Of a DNA stretch of 64,000 nt, positions 51,973 to 64,000 are shown piece after piece. The stretch spans positions 1,763,501-1,827,500 of the forward strand of contig JACVTC010000001.1 in assembly GCA_016946835.1 (NCBI GenBank), written 5' to 3'. The stretch's first letter is position 1, and each line of letters opens with the position of its first letter. The notes beneath the pieces were generated by a model. That model did not search any database. It worked only from the letters and a program-made list of their open reading frames with translations, and was not told where the DNA came from. The DNA comes from Neocallimastix lanati (nom. inval.) (taxonomy: Eukaryota; Neocallimastigomycota; Neocallimastigomycetes; Neocallimastigales; Neocallimastigaceae). Position numbers and translations under genes: made by a program.

Positions 51973-52822
51973 CATGTTATATTGTATCATTTAAAATAAT
52001 AGCCATTTTTACATTCTTCTATTCAACATGGGAAAATTATTATACAGGTAGACTTTATCTAGGTTACGTCAATGGTCCAACTGAAGGTTTAATTCTTGGC
52101 ACTATAATTATGATGTTAAGTGGAATATTTGGTGTAGAAATGTGGTGGAAGCCATTATCATATTACTTAGGATCATGGGTTGAATCGATTGTTACTGAAA
52201 AATGTAAACTTATTGATTTTATATTACTTTTTATGATCTTGTTCTCATTTGTATCTCAAATTCCAATAACGTAAGTTATTATACAGTTAAAGGAAATTTA
52301 TTAATTTTATATAATAAAAAATTAAGTATATATATTAATTCCATATATATTCTATATACAATACAAATTAATAAAATTAATAATTATAAATAGCGTAATT
52401 TACTTATTATTAATAAAAATTTAACTTCTTTTTATAATACATTCAATTTTTATAATTGAAATAGTTTCTATTCAGTAAGAAAAGCTTGTAGAAAGAATGG
52501 TAAAAGCTTTTTATCGGCTTTGACATCAACACTTCCTTTCTTAATATATGTTAGTTCAACTTACTTATGGGTAAGCTCTCCAAATTCTGTTGTTTTAACT
52601 GATCATCAAATTCTCTTTACCCTTACAATTGGTATTGTTTTCGGTCGTATTGCAACGGATATTATTCTTGCTCATGTATCTGGAAGACCATTCCCAAAGT
52701 TTACTGCATTAATTTTCCCAATTATACTAGGATCTTTCTTAGTTAATATTCCATCAATTTTCCATTGGTAAGTATATATATATATTTAAAATTATAAAAA
52801 TTATATATATATATATGCATTA

Positions 52823-52872
<50 letters not shown>

Positions 52873-53188
52873 GTTAATTATTGTTATTATTTATTTTCAA
52901 TTAGATATTATTATAATATTATTGTTATTAATTATTAGTAATCATCATTCATCATCATCATTTATTATTATTAATTAATTAATTGTTTATTTTATTATTA
53001 TGAAAATTTTATTTTTAAATAAATATAGTGGTTTGGTTCTAAATCCAACTGGAGAACTAATATATTTATGGGTTATCTTTGGTATAAGTTGTGTATTCTA
53101 TTTCCATTGGGCCATTTCTGTTATTAGACGTTTTTGTAATTATCTAGATATTAATTGTTTAACAATAAAACATAGAGTCGTCTATTAA
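50802..53188 (+). CDS. Choline/ethanolamine phosphotransferase (CPT1/EPT1)
   Basis: Last step of the Kennedy pathway: transfers phosphocholine or phosphoethanolamine from the CDP form to diacylglycerol in ER/Golgi membranes. Six exons give 482 residues: 50802-51208, 51367-51477, 51595-51794, 52003-52270, 52465-52767, 53029-53188, all GT-AG and in phase. The first ~80 residues are a hydrophilic Asn/Ser/Lys extension longer than in yeast. Conserved parts are SMAPNLITLTGFGFMVLN and the CDP-alcohol phosphotransferase signature DGKQARRTKQSSPLGELFDH then GCDS, with all three Asp, both Arg/Gly positions. ENYYTGRLYLGYVNGPTEG, FYSVRKACRKNGKSF and about eight membrane helices follow. The signature alone does not separate choline from ethanolamine preference. 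Confidence 0.94.
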
Positions 53189-53593
53189 GAGATATAAAAC
53201 AATCATAATATTTACAAATAAAAATAAAAATAAGTAAAAATATAGAAATAGAAACATAAGTTTAATAGAAATTTAAAAAATGTAGGAATTTAAAAAATAT
53301 GTAGATTTTTATTTAATAAAAAAAAATATATATATATATATACATTTATTTATTTATTTATTTAAAATGAACATTAAATTTAATACCAAAATAAATATAT
53401 AAAACACATGATATTAAATATATTACATATATATTTTTTTTTAATATAAGTTTTTTTTTTTTTTTTTTTTTTTTTTTTATTTTATTTTTATCATTTTTGT
53501 TAATGTTTTTATTTTTTTATTAAGTTTCTTCATTCAAATTAATTCATAATTCATATTAAAGTTTTCATTATTAAAATTGTAGATGCACCCAAC

Positions 53594-53641
<48 letters not shown>

Positions 53642-53814
53642 AAATAAAATAAAATAAAATAAAATAAAATAATAAATAAATAAATAAAATTTAATTTAAT
53701 TTTATTATATAAATATTAATTCAAATTTTATAAAAATTTGTTGATATTTGCAAACTTTATAATTAAAAGGTATATTCATTGAGAGTGTTAATTGTTAATA
53801 TTTTCTATTCATAA
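53189..53814. other. Intergenic, poly-T and poly-A tracts
   Basis: Poly-T at 53452-53478, poly-A at 53597-53639 then TAAAA repeats. No gene. Confidence 0.6.
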
Positions 53815-54690
53815 AAAGGGAGATCCATCAGATTGTAATAACTATTGCGGCATCTCTCTTATATTAATAATAGGTTAAAAATTAAAACAAAAATCATCAC
53901 TAATAAAATTCTCTAAATATGGAATTGATAGAGGATTTATAAGACCTAAACAATTTGTACCCTAGAAAATTGTATAAGTTTTTACAGTTCATTAAGAATG
54001 ATATGTCAGAAACGAAAATTTGAAAATAAAGATACTTACCTTGTTTTTTGGACCTTAAAAAAAGCATATGACTCAATACCCATATATAATATATTAATGA
54101 AGATTCATCACTTAGGTATTAGAGGTACGTGCTATAAATTAATTTATTGAAAATTTATACTTATCTTCCAAGGCTTGTGTAAGGGTTAATGGACAATTAT
54201 CAAAATCATATAGTATTAAGAAAAGTGTTCGTCAAGATTGTCCCCTCTCACCAATTTTATTTAACTTGTTTATTAATGACATTTTTAGTAAATGTAATAA
54301 ATTTGGAATCCCTATTGGCGATAAACGTTGTTGTGGAGATCTTTTTGGAGATGACATTGTGCTTCAACAAGATCTCAACTTAAGAAATTATTAAAATTTG
54401 CCAGTAAATGGGTTAGAAATAATGAAATATAATTTGGTATCAATGAATGTACCAGTTTGATAGTACGATTGGAAGTTTCAAGTTTTCTTAATAATAACAA
54501 TCCTACCTTTTATTTTTCAAGTCAAGAGTTACCTAAAACAAATTGATTTAGTATTGAAACCGATCATACAAAGAATGAATAATAAAGTTAGAAAAGCACT
54601 TTATTTCATTAAAGGATTTCTTAAGAACCCTCATATAAAAATAAAAATAATACTTAAACAATTATTTAGAAAATTCTAGAATATTTAAAA
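53815..54690 (+). pseudogene. Non-LTR (LINE) reverse transcriptase relic
   Basis: Broken frames spell GDPSDCNNYCGISLI (family GDPSDCNNYRGISLL), FIRPKQF, TLKKAYDSIP, SIKKSVRQDCPLSPILFNLF with INDIFS, and DLFGDDIVL in place of the (Y/F)ADD catalytic box. QRMNNKVRKALYFIKGF lies downstream. At least five stops or frameshifts. Endonuclease and tail domains are not visible in this copy. Its 3' end may correspond to the poly-A-tailed fragments at 25660 and 33716. Confidence 0.85.
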
Positions 54691-56260
54691 ATATTAAAAT
54701 ATTTTTAAAAAAAAAAAATATATATATATATATATATTAAAATTTTAAACAATCATGAATTTTTTATTTAAGAATAATTTTAACTATTAATAATTACTTT
54801 GTACGACAGAATTCTGATAATCTTTTTCGTTTGATCATTACTTTGCCATTTATTACAAATCTGTATTTAATAATATTTAAATTAATTAAACATTTACCAT
54901 AATTGAACACTATCATTTTTAGATCTATCATCATCAATTAATTTGAATTCTATAGTTTTGTATTTTTTAATTAAAATATTGATTTCATTAGTTTTTCCTA
55001 ATTCTTTTCTTTTTTTATTCAAAATTCCTGCACTTTTCCTTTATAATCATAATGAATAAGGTAAAAAACAATTTGTTTATCATAATGAATTTGTGATGAA
55101 TGAAAATAGAGTAATATTAACCTTGAAGAAAATACAGATTTAATGGATAAATACATTAATGAAAAAATGTTTGATATTAATTCAGAAAACGAAAAAATTA
55201 ATGAAAATAAATGATGATAAAATTAATAAATGGAGGTAAAATTATTGAAAATTATATTAATGAAGATCAAAATTTCAAAAATAATCAATTCTCCAACATT
55301 AAAATAAAATTAAATCAAAAATTACCTGAAAATCAAGAGGAAATACTCAAAAATTAAAATATTGAATAAAGTATAAAATGATTATCAAATGAAAATCATG
55401 TCAAAATTCTATATGATAATAATATAATAATGAAAATAATTATATTTTTAATAGAAATAACGATAATAACATATAGGGTATAAAAATCATAAAAAATTCT
55501 TTCTGAATAAAAATGTTGAAAGAAAGATTTATTTATATAAATTGGTATAATATTTGTAAATTTTAGAATAAATTAAAAATTACAAATCTTAATAATTATA
55601 AAAATTTATCTATATCAAACTTTAATAATTATTAAAATTATAAACCAAAAACTTTATGAAAATAAAATTGAAAACAACCATAAAAATCTGGTTAATATGA
55701 AGGATAAAAAAAAAATAAATTAAGAAAATAATGACTTAAAATTAAAGACTATAATTCTGAAAATGAATCTGAAGAAAACTTTAGTAATTTGGAACTTTAG
55801 ATAAGAGAAAATTAAGCAAAACTAAAATATGTATATATATATATATATATATATTATATAAAATTTAATATTATATAATATAATAAAACTATCTATCGAT
55901 TAAAAAATAAATAACAAAATTAATAAAGTAAAAACAAAAACAATAGAAAAAGAAAAAATTATCAATCAAATGAAGCAAGAAAAATGAAGGACAAAAAACC
56001 TATATTAAATAAATCATATTTTGAGAGGAAAATAAATCCAGATAATGAAAATGTAATAAAATTAATAAAATTAATATAATTCCAAAAATTTTTGAAGAAT
56101 TTATGAATTCAGAAAATGCCAATAAATAGAAAGATTCAATTAACAAAGAATTACAAAATTTATTTGGAAATAATGCTATGAAAATTGTGAAAAAAATATT
56201 CCAAAAGACATAAAAACATTCGATTCTATGTGGGTGTTTACTATTCCATTCTAAATTTAA
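54691..56260 (+). pseudogene. Decayed copia polyprotein relic
   Basis: At 56125-56250 damaged frames read KDSINKELQNLFGNNAMKIV then IPKDIKTFDSMWVFTI, matching the start of copia reverse transcriptase (WIEAMNSELQNFYDNRTM ... TTKWVYTLKK in the intact element). Upstream 54900-56080 is an Asn/Lys/Glu-rich decayed stretch with short frames such as MDKYINEKMFDINSENEK, similar in character to the acidic linker between copia integrase and reverse transcriptase. The extent of the upstream part is uncertain. Confidence 0.5.
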
Positions 56261-56439
56261 GTGCTATATTTATCATTTTTAAACCTGATTATTATTTAAT
56301 TATTTAATCATAATACTTCAACACATCCTTATTATTGTTAATAAATATTTTATAATTTTTTTTAAAAGTATTAATACTATTTAAATGTTTTTTATATTTA
56401 TACATTTTTTATTTTTAAATTAAATAATCAACTTCTTTT

Positions 56440-56725
56440 TTTACTCTTTGTCATATCGTTTAGACATCGGACCTCCCTCTAAGCAAGGCTAATATGAAAA
56501 ACATTCCCTATACTCAGTTTTATACAACAAGCTTCTTTTCAGTGATGTCTTGAATCATCATCGAGAGAGAAACAACAACAGCAAGAGGAATTCTTATCAT
56601 TGCTAGCGAATGCCAACTTCATTTATAGGGAAAAACACCCTAAGAGGATGAAAATCGCTCCATATTAATCCCATATTAATTCAGAAGGTTGTCGCGGGTC
56701 GATAGAAAAAACTAATTAAATTAAA
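56440..56725 (-). mobile_element. Non-autonomous retroposon, copy 2
   Basis: A GC-rich island on the minus strand starting near CGACCCGCGACAACC. Shares TTCATCCTCTTAGGG, CTATAAATGAAGTTGG and TCCTCTTGCTG with copy 1 at 34894-35363 and ends near ACAAAGAGTAAAAAAAGAAG, an eroded A-rich tail. Longer 5' part differs from copy 1. Confidence 0.55.
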
Positions 56726-58370
56726 TGTATTTGACATTTATTTTTAATTGTTCACCTTTTTTTTTTTTTTTTTAAAAAAAAAAAATTACATAATCAATTC
56801 TTTTTTTAATCAATAAAAATTAAAATTGAAATATATATATATTATTATTCTATATAAATACATTTTTTTAATCAATAAAAATTAAAATTGAAATATATAT
56901 ATATTATTATTCTAAATAAATACATTTTTTTAATCAATAAAAATTAAAATTGAAATTTATATATTATTATTCTAAATAAATAAACTTTGATTTATTATAA
57001 ATAATAAATAATTGTTTTTTTTTTTTATTTATTTCATTTTAAATAAATAATAATTAAAATATTTTCTAAAAAATAATAAATTAAACATTTATACTACACA
57101 AATAGCTGTTTTTCTTTTTAAGGTTTTTAAATTAACACAAAATTTTGATTCCTCTTTTTTTTAAATAATATATATTATTATTTTATTGTTTTTTATTATC
57201 AAATAAATATTTATTTTATTTTAATAGTTAATAATAATTTTTATGATTAAAAATTTTTAATATAAAATAAAAATATAATTAATAAAAAATTTTAATTTAA
57301 AATAAAATATAATAAATAAACATTATTTTTTTTTTATTAAAATATCCAATATCAATTATTTATTATTAATTATTACTTTTTCATGTAAATTAATAGTTTT
57401 AATTATTAAATAAAATTTAACAATACCATTTAAAAAAAAAATTTCTTTCATTACAAATATGTAATATCTAAAATTTTATTCTTTGATTTTATTTTTTAAT
57501 ATTTAATAAAGTTCCATCATTTGTAACAATAACAATATTTAAATTATATAAATAAAAAAGAGTAAAATAAAAATAATAATCATAGCATCTCTAATTATAA
57601 ATATTTTAAAAACTTTATATAGAGATTATTAATTTTTAAATATTTAATTATTGATAACATTTATTATTATTTATTTTAATCAAAATTAATATAAAATTTG
57701 AAATTGTTTACATTTTAATTTTCAAAATAATTTAAAAAAAGAAAATTAAAAAAGTAAATTTTTTTTTTTATTTTTTTAATATTTCAAATACTTTAAATTT
57801 AAAAACTTAAACCTAAAATAGTACTAAAATATAAAAAGTAAAATAAGCATAATGGCAAAAAAAGTAATTATATTTATTTAATAAATTATGTAAATTTAAA
57901 TTACAAACTAAAACGAAAATCCATGTAAGAAAAAATAAATAAGATTAAATATATTAAATTTAAATTGTTTATTATTTTCAAACTTATGATATAGTCTATT
58001 TTTATCTTTTTAATTTTTAAGTTTGTTTTGATTTTAGTTTTTGTTTAAATAAACATTTTTTTTTTTAAAAAAAAAATATGTTAATATATTTAATCACATT
58101 TAAATGTATTATTAACACTAAATATTAATATTTTATTTATAGGAAAATTATTGAATTATATGAATACTAAATAACTCCGAATAAAAAAATTTATATAAAA
58201 AGAATCAATTTTTCACAGTTCATTTTTTTTTATCATCATCAATTTAATAATAAATAATTATTATATAATAATAAAAAAACTTTAAAATATATAAAAAAAA
58301 TGAAATAATTGATATTAAATCAATTAAAGAATAATAAAAATTACTGAGAAAAAAAAAAAAGATATATATA
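56726..58370. repeat. Spacer with 68-bp triplicate
   Basis: Three tandem copies (about 56799-56985) of AATCAATAAAAATTAAAATT followed by TATATAT and ATTATTATTC. The rest is AT-only DNA without genes. Confidence 0.65.
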
Positions 58371-58523
58371 TATTAAAATGAGATTAATAAAAAACGTAAT
58401 AGATCACGCAACCACCTATAGCATTAATAGCCATTTATAATAAAAATGAATGGTTTTTATATTAATGATATAGGTCCGGTTTGTGGATTGATCTATTTCG
58501 TTTTAATTTTCATTTTAATATAT
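58371..58523. other. Fold-back (imperfect inverted repeat) element
   Basis: Left arm 58371-58437 and right arm 58450-58523 are imperfect inverse complements: TATTAAAATGA, AAACG(t)AATAGATCA, ACCTATA(g/t)CATTAATA and CCATT occur in both in mirrored order around a ~12-base centre. The arms hold most of the local GC. Could be a MITE, a transcribed hairpin, or an inverted duplication. Confidence 0.65.
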
Positions 58524-59514
58524 GAGAGAGAAGATTAAAAATTTATTTATTAATGTAATATAAATTACATAAATAAATTTAATCAAATATAAATTGAAAA
58601 AATAAAATAAAAAAATAAAAAAAAAAATAGAGTAAAATTAAAATAGAAATAAAATATATATATAAGAATAAATAATAATTGTACTAATAGTATTTTAAAT
58701 ATTTAAATGATTTGTAGTAATATTATTATTTACTGTAGATATTAAATAATATTAATAAATATTTAAACGAATTATAATACTAATTAATATTAATAAATAT
58801 TTATATTTGTGGAATTTGTAGTATTAAATAGAAAAAAGATAAATAAGAAAAATAGATATAATTACACCATTAAAAAATTTTAAAAAAAAAATTGTAAAAT
58901 ATGAAGAATTTAAAAATAAAAAAATAAATATATCAAATTAAAAAAAGAACTGTGTGATTTTAAATATTATTATTGTGTAATTTTTTTTTTTTTTTTGAAA
59001 AAGTGTAATATAATATATTATATATAGTGGTTTGTTGATTACAATAAGGGAAAGTATTTTTGTTTAAATAACTGGTTGTGATTATTAACATATAAACTTA
59101 TAATCTTTTCAAATACAGAAGTACTCACAAATCATTTAAAGGGTAATTTCATTTAAAAATTTTTATTAGGAATTTTTATACTATTATTTGCGAATTTAAC
59201 AATATATAAATATTGATAGTTTATTTTTTTCCATTAAATCAAAATAATAATAATAAAAGTATTCTTTATAATTGAATCATAATAAAAGTTTGAGAGTTGA
59301 AACATTTGTACACTATATAAAAATTATAAAAGTGTATATTTTTTTAATCACAATTTGTTAATAAAAAGTTTTAATATTCTATTATAATTATAGATTTATT
59401 TAACTAATTAAATAAAGTAATTACTTTATACTTAATTTAAATTGATATATTTATGACTTTTTTTTTTTTTTTTTGCAAATTATTTTATTAAATATCAAAT
59501 TACTATTTGGTATT
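58524..59514. other. AT-rich spacer
   Basis: No feature recognised. Confidence 0.5.
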
Positions 59515-59650
59515 TTATATAAGCGCAAAATAACCAGGAGCATCAACGCTGAAAATGCAGTAAGACAGGGTAACAAGGTCAATGCCTCTGAAGGAGAGAC
59601 CATAATTTCTTTCAGATAGTCAATTCAAACCCTAATCCATAAGATAAGGA
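59515..59650 (+). mobile_element. LINE-tail-like relic
   Basis: GC-richer block reading SINAENAVRQGNKVNASEGE, comparable with ANAEHSVRSSRRDN of the poly-A-tailed fragment at 33716-33880. The rest of the tail has diverged and no poly-A is left. Confidence 0.4.
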
Positions 59651-59876
59651 AATAATGTTTGTTGCATATGAACTTTTTTCTGAATTTATTTATACACTTT
59701 ATTTTTGAATATTTCTTTTTATTTCACATTACTATTCAAAATATTATTATGTTCTAATTGGTCAAATAATATTTTTTTTTTTTTTTTTATTAAATGAGTG
59801 TTTTTTATAAATATAATATTCATATAATTAATAAATGAATAAATAAATAAAGTTGAAAGTTTACAATGATTGCGGC

Positions 59877-59920
<44 letters not shown>

Positions 59921-60585
59921 AAAATAAAAATAATAATAAAATATTTTTATACATTATTCATAATTATTTATATTTATGTTCCATATAAATATATATATAT
60001 AATTTTTTGTTTCTTTTATTTATGTGTTAATATTGGGTCAAAGCCGAATCAATTTATTAGAAAGTTTTTATTAAATATTACATTTTAAATTGATAAATAA
60101 AAATTCAGTTAGGAGAAATCTCTCTGCCAAAAAATAATAAATTAATGAACATATGAATGAATGAATGAATTAATTAATAAATAAATAAATAAATGATAAT
60201 AAAAATTATTAATAAAAAAATTTTTTTTTTTCTTTTTTTATAAATTACTTTTTAATTAAATAAATAGACTTAAATATTTTTATTTTATTTATTTAGTTCA
60301 TAATTAATTTTTTATCTGTTTTTTAAAATAAATTATTTTGGATATTAAAATTAATAAATTAATAAAATAAAATAATAATAACAATAACCAATAATTATAA
60401 TAATAATAATAATAATAATAAAAGAGAGAAAAGAAAGTAACAATATAAATAATATAATAGAAAAAAGGAATTGAAATAAAACAAAAGAAATTCAAAACTA
60501 AATATATTATTTAAAACAAAATATATTTATTAGAAAAATAAAAATTTTATTTTCTTTTGAGTATTATTAATAAATAATATAGATT

Positions 60586-60632
<47 letters not shown>

Positions 60633-60738
60633 CTTAATTTAAATTTATTAATATAAAATATATTTTATATATTTTTATAATATATTAAATTAAATGCTTT
60701 AAGAAAATACAAAAAATACATTTTGTACTTAATATTAA
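59651..60738. other. Spacer with poly-A/T tracts
   Basis: Poly-A at 59880-59918, (TAAT)/(AAT)n, and a poly-T of about 42 at 60591-60632 some 107 bp before the next start. No gene. Confidence 0.6.
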
Positions 60739-62545
60739 ATGATAACAATAAATAATAGAAAGCATAATAATAATAAAATAACGAAAAAAAATTTAATAAA
60801 TGAGGTTACAATAAATAATTTTGATACTATTAGTAAAGTTGAAATTAAAGATGATATTGGAGATACGTATTCATTTAATGATTTTTTAGAGGAAAGTGAT
60901 ACTGAAAATAGTGGCATTAGAAAAACTTTGAATAATAAATTTAATTCTAAAAGGAAAACAATAAAAAATGAAAATAAAAATGATTCCAATTCAAATGAAG
61001 CTTACATCAAACAAATTGGAAAATGTGATAATGGCACCTCTAAACAATATTCCAATGAATACATAAGAAATAAAATATTCCTATTACCAAATATTAACGT
61101 TAAACGCAATTTCAATTCTAATGATTTTGCTCTTAATCAATTTAGTATAATTGGAGCTATTATAAGATATATTGAAGGTTATATAAAAAAACTAAGAAAT
61201 TTTGATTTATTTATTATATGGCTTGTTCTTATATATACAAATTCATTACTAGGATTTTCAATAAGAATAGAATGGGTTTTTATGGAAATTTATTCTTATT
61301 ATTATTATATTAATCTTTTTAAATTAAAAATGAGAAATTTCTTTATTTTAAAATTTTTTCAACTTTGCATGAATATATTATTGGCTCATACTATGTTTGA
61401 TAATGGAAACTTAATATATACTTTAGGTAATGCTGTAATATATATTATCATGGTAGCTTGTTCATCTGGTTTTGATTTAATTATTACTCTTGTGATTCTA
61501 TCGCTACTTATTATATATAATCGAATTACGAAAGAGATAACGAAAGAAGGATTTTATATTGCTGTAGAAATTATTCTTTTTGCTATATTCTTTATTATTC
61601 ATAAACTTTTTATTATTGTATTTGAATATAAAATAGAATATACATCACTAATCAATAAAAATAGAAATGAAGTATTGAAAGCAAGTCAATGCCAATCATT
61701 TGGTTTTATCATTGATGATAATAATGTAGATAATAACAATAATAATATTAATAATAATAATAATAATAATAATAATCTAAATGGTATTAGTTTTAATTCT
61801 TTTGTAGAAAATGAGAATGGGAAAACATTAAGTCAGTATATAAAAATGAAAAATGAAAATTATTTTGGTGATAATGGACCTACTATTTTTTTCGATTCTA
61901 CTATATTTGAGCATATGTCATTATTTAGTTTAATCAAACTATTATATTATAAATATCAGGAACAAAGACATTTTATCAATTCATCACCAGCAATAACACG
62001 ATTTAGAAAACAGTTGGCTTCCAATGCCATATTTTTAAATTCACCATTTAATCCACAAAACAGAAATAATAATAATTTTAAATCAGGCAACAAGAAAAAT
62101 TCTAATTTAACAAGTGATGGACATTTAAGAAAATATACTACATGTAAATGTCAGAATCCAAAGGATAAACAAGATCGTTTCTATATATCTGTATCAACAA
62201 TTATGGATACATATATTTTAGCTACTTGGATCTTACCAGAATATATTAATAATAATTTAAGAACTATGATAAATAATACCAAACAATATATAATTCATCA
62301 TTCTTCATCTTTTATAAATCCATCTCAAAATGTTATTGAAGATATTTCATATCATAATCGTATTGATACAAGTACATTACTTCCTATACCACAACTTGTC
62401 ACAGAATATTCTAGTAGTAATTTTTCTTTATCTTCTTCATTTAATGAACTATTTACTGGAAATAATAACAACAATAGCAATAATAATAATACTTCTTTTA
62501 TTACTATAAATAATAATAATAATAATAATAATAATACCAAACCAA

Positions 62546-62583
<38 letters not shown>

Positions 62584-64000
62584 CAATCTAATTCACAAAA
62601 GTATAATCAAGTTATTTTACAAAAAAAAGATTTTGATATAAAAGTAAATGATAAATTATGGGATTCTTACGCTATGTTTATTACTAATGATGGTATGTTT
62701 GTATCGATTATATATGGATTAGAACCTAATACATCCTATAGAATAAAAGTATCATTAAATCAGCATTGGTCTTCACCAATAGATGTTTATACCAAAGAAA
62801 AAATAAGTAATTTTTTATTTTTATTTTAATTTTAATTTTTTAATTGTTTATTTTATTTTATTATATTATATCTTTTATTATATATATATATATTATATAT
62901 ATTACTTTATTTATTTATTTATTTATTTTATTTTATTTTTTATTTTATTTTATTTTATTATATTTTATCTTTTATTATATATATATATATATATTATATA
63001 TATTACTTTATTTATTTATTTATTTATTTTATTTTATTTTTTATTTTATTTTATTTTATTATATTATATCTTTTATTATATATATATATATTATATATAT
63101 TACTTTATTTATTTATTTATTTATTTTATTTTATTTTTTATTTTATTTTATTTTATTATATTTTATTTTTTTTAAAAAAAAAAAAAAATCTAGATGTTAA
63201 TATACCCAAATCTTCTAATACCTCTGAATTATTAAAAGATAATAATCAAGATGAAAATAATTCAACATCATTAATAGCAACTCTTGAACATAAAAAAAAT
63301 TTATATCATCATTTGCAGTCTAATTTAGTAGAACTGGTTGAAGAAAGGAAAAATAATCATACAGCATTAAAGAAATTGAAAAAAGAAACAACGAAAGCAT
63401 TATCCCAACTTAAATCTGAAATAGAATATACAAAACATTTTATATCAAAAGATAAACAAAATAATTTAAAAACGGTAAAACGTATTCAATTTTTAAAAGA
63501 ATATATTAAGCAGACAGAACAATCGTTGAGTGAAATGGAGAAAATGAGAACAACAATTTCTGATAATTGTGAAACAGTTGTAAAAGAATATGAAGATCAA
63601 TTAGAAAAATTATTGAAAGAAAAAAGCAATTATTCCAAAGATATAGAAGTTAAACGCAAGAAGATGAGTATGTGTAAAATGGAAATTGAAGAATATAAAA
63701 AGGATTTAGATATTATTAAACAAGTTAATCTTAATATAGAAACCGTCGAACTTGAAAAAATTAAAAAATTGATTAATCAATTAAAATATAATGATATTCC
63801 TCGTCTCGATCAGGATATTGAAAACTTAAATAAGAAATCAAGTAATAATTTTAATGATTTTGATAAAAATGGAGTTGATGAACATGAAAATCATATTCAA
63901 GGAAGATTAGAAAAAATATCTGAATTTAAAAATGATATTTTAGAATTAGAAAGTCAAAATAATGTTCTAATGGTAACCATATCACAAGAAAAAAAATTTA
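60739..64000 (+). CDS. AcrB-like membrane and coiled-coil protein, partial
   Basis: The layout matches fungal AcrB-type proteins, linked in Aspergillus to the ubiquitin network that controls carbon regulation and transporter turnover: N-terminal membrane helices, a fibronectin-III-like segment, then a long coiled coil. Exon 1 is 60739-62806 and exon 2 starts at 63194 (TCTAG|ATG) and runs past the window end; the phase fits (A + AT). Helices include LFIIWLVLIYTNSLLGFSI, IIMVACSSGFDLIITLVILS and FYIAVEIILFAIFFIIHKLF. Asn runs at ~335-350, 575-600 and 610-620 look like AAT expansions. A FN3-like strand pattern lies at ~630-688 (DGMFVSIIYGLEPNTSYRIK). Exon 2 is heptad-rich, Lys/Glu-rich coiled coil. 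The assignment is by architecture, not a signature motif, so treat as probable. Confidence 0.6.
62852..63165 (+). repeat. ~100-bp tandem triplicate inside an intron
   Basis: Three copies of TCTTTTATTATATATATATA ... ACTTTATTTATTTATTTATT ... TTTTATTTTATTTT, starting at 62871, 62968 and 63069. They fill nearly all of the 387-nt intron of the AcrB-like gene. Confidence 0.9.

Overview
The window is extremely AT-rich eukaryotic DNA. Its genes are intron-rich and GC-richer than the surrounding desert of homopolymers, (TTTA)n, (TTTTA)n and (ATT)n tracts. Splice sites are canonical and introns mostly 70-430 nt. AT content, intron style, an AdhE-type iron alcohol dehydrogenase, a fungal-type AcrB-like protein and Asn-rich proteins together suggest an anaerobic gut fungus (Neocallimastigomycota). 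This is inference from composition and gene content; no marker gene proves it.

Layout. 1-1000: decayed Asn-rich reading frames. 1618-4990 (minus): the 3' two thirds of a USP7/Ubp15 deubiquitinase gene whose 5' part, including the catalytic cysteine box, is absent. 5344-6678 (plus): a frame-broken gene for a one-pass membrane protein. 6568-23445: a large tandem duplication. Each unit carries the 3' end of that gene, a 46-bp minisatellite, a small coding fragment and an intronless PiT phosphate permease gene. Unit B also holds a 5.9-kb Ty1/copia element with identical 262-bp LTRs, 5-bp target duplications and a 676-bp element nested in its integrase. 27398-29533: L-type (VIP36/ERGIC-53-like) cargo lectin with a 19-nt microexon. 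30747-32923: YIF1. 34445-35545: stacked relics (gypsy chromodomain, a poly(A) retroposon, copia RNase H). 36535-38467: RING-finger membrane protein. 39930-42171 (minus): stand-alone AdhE-type iron ADH whose best gene model needs 10-nt and 3-nt microexons and which has lost two of four metal ligands. 43079-44006: a 928-bp TRIM retroelement with a complete tRNA-Lys(CUU) 5'-half sequence at its primer site. 50802-53188: choline/ethanolamine phosphotransferase. 53815-56725: LINE, copia and retroposon relics. 58371-58523: a fold-back element. 60739-64000: the start of an AcrB-like membrane/coiled-coil protein, cut by the window end.

The intact genes are ordinary housekeeping functions: secretory traffic (lectin, YIF1), phospholipid synthesis (CPT/EPT), phosphate uptake (PiT), fermentation-type redox (ADH) and ubiquitin signalling (USP7, RING, AcrB-like). 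They are not an operon or a cluster. The distinctive material is the microexons, the tRNA-half-primed LTR family and the recent duplication.
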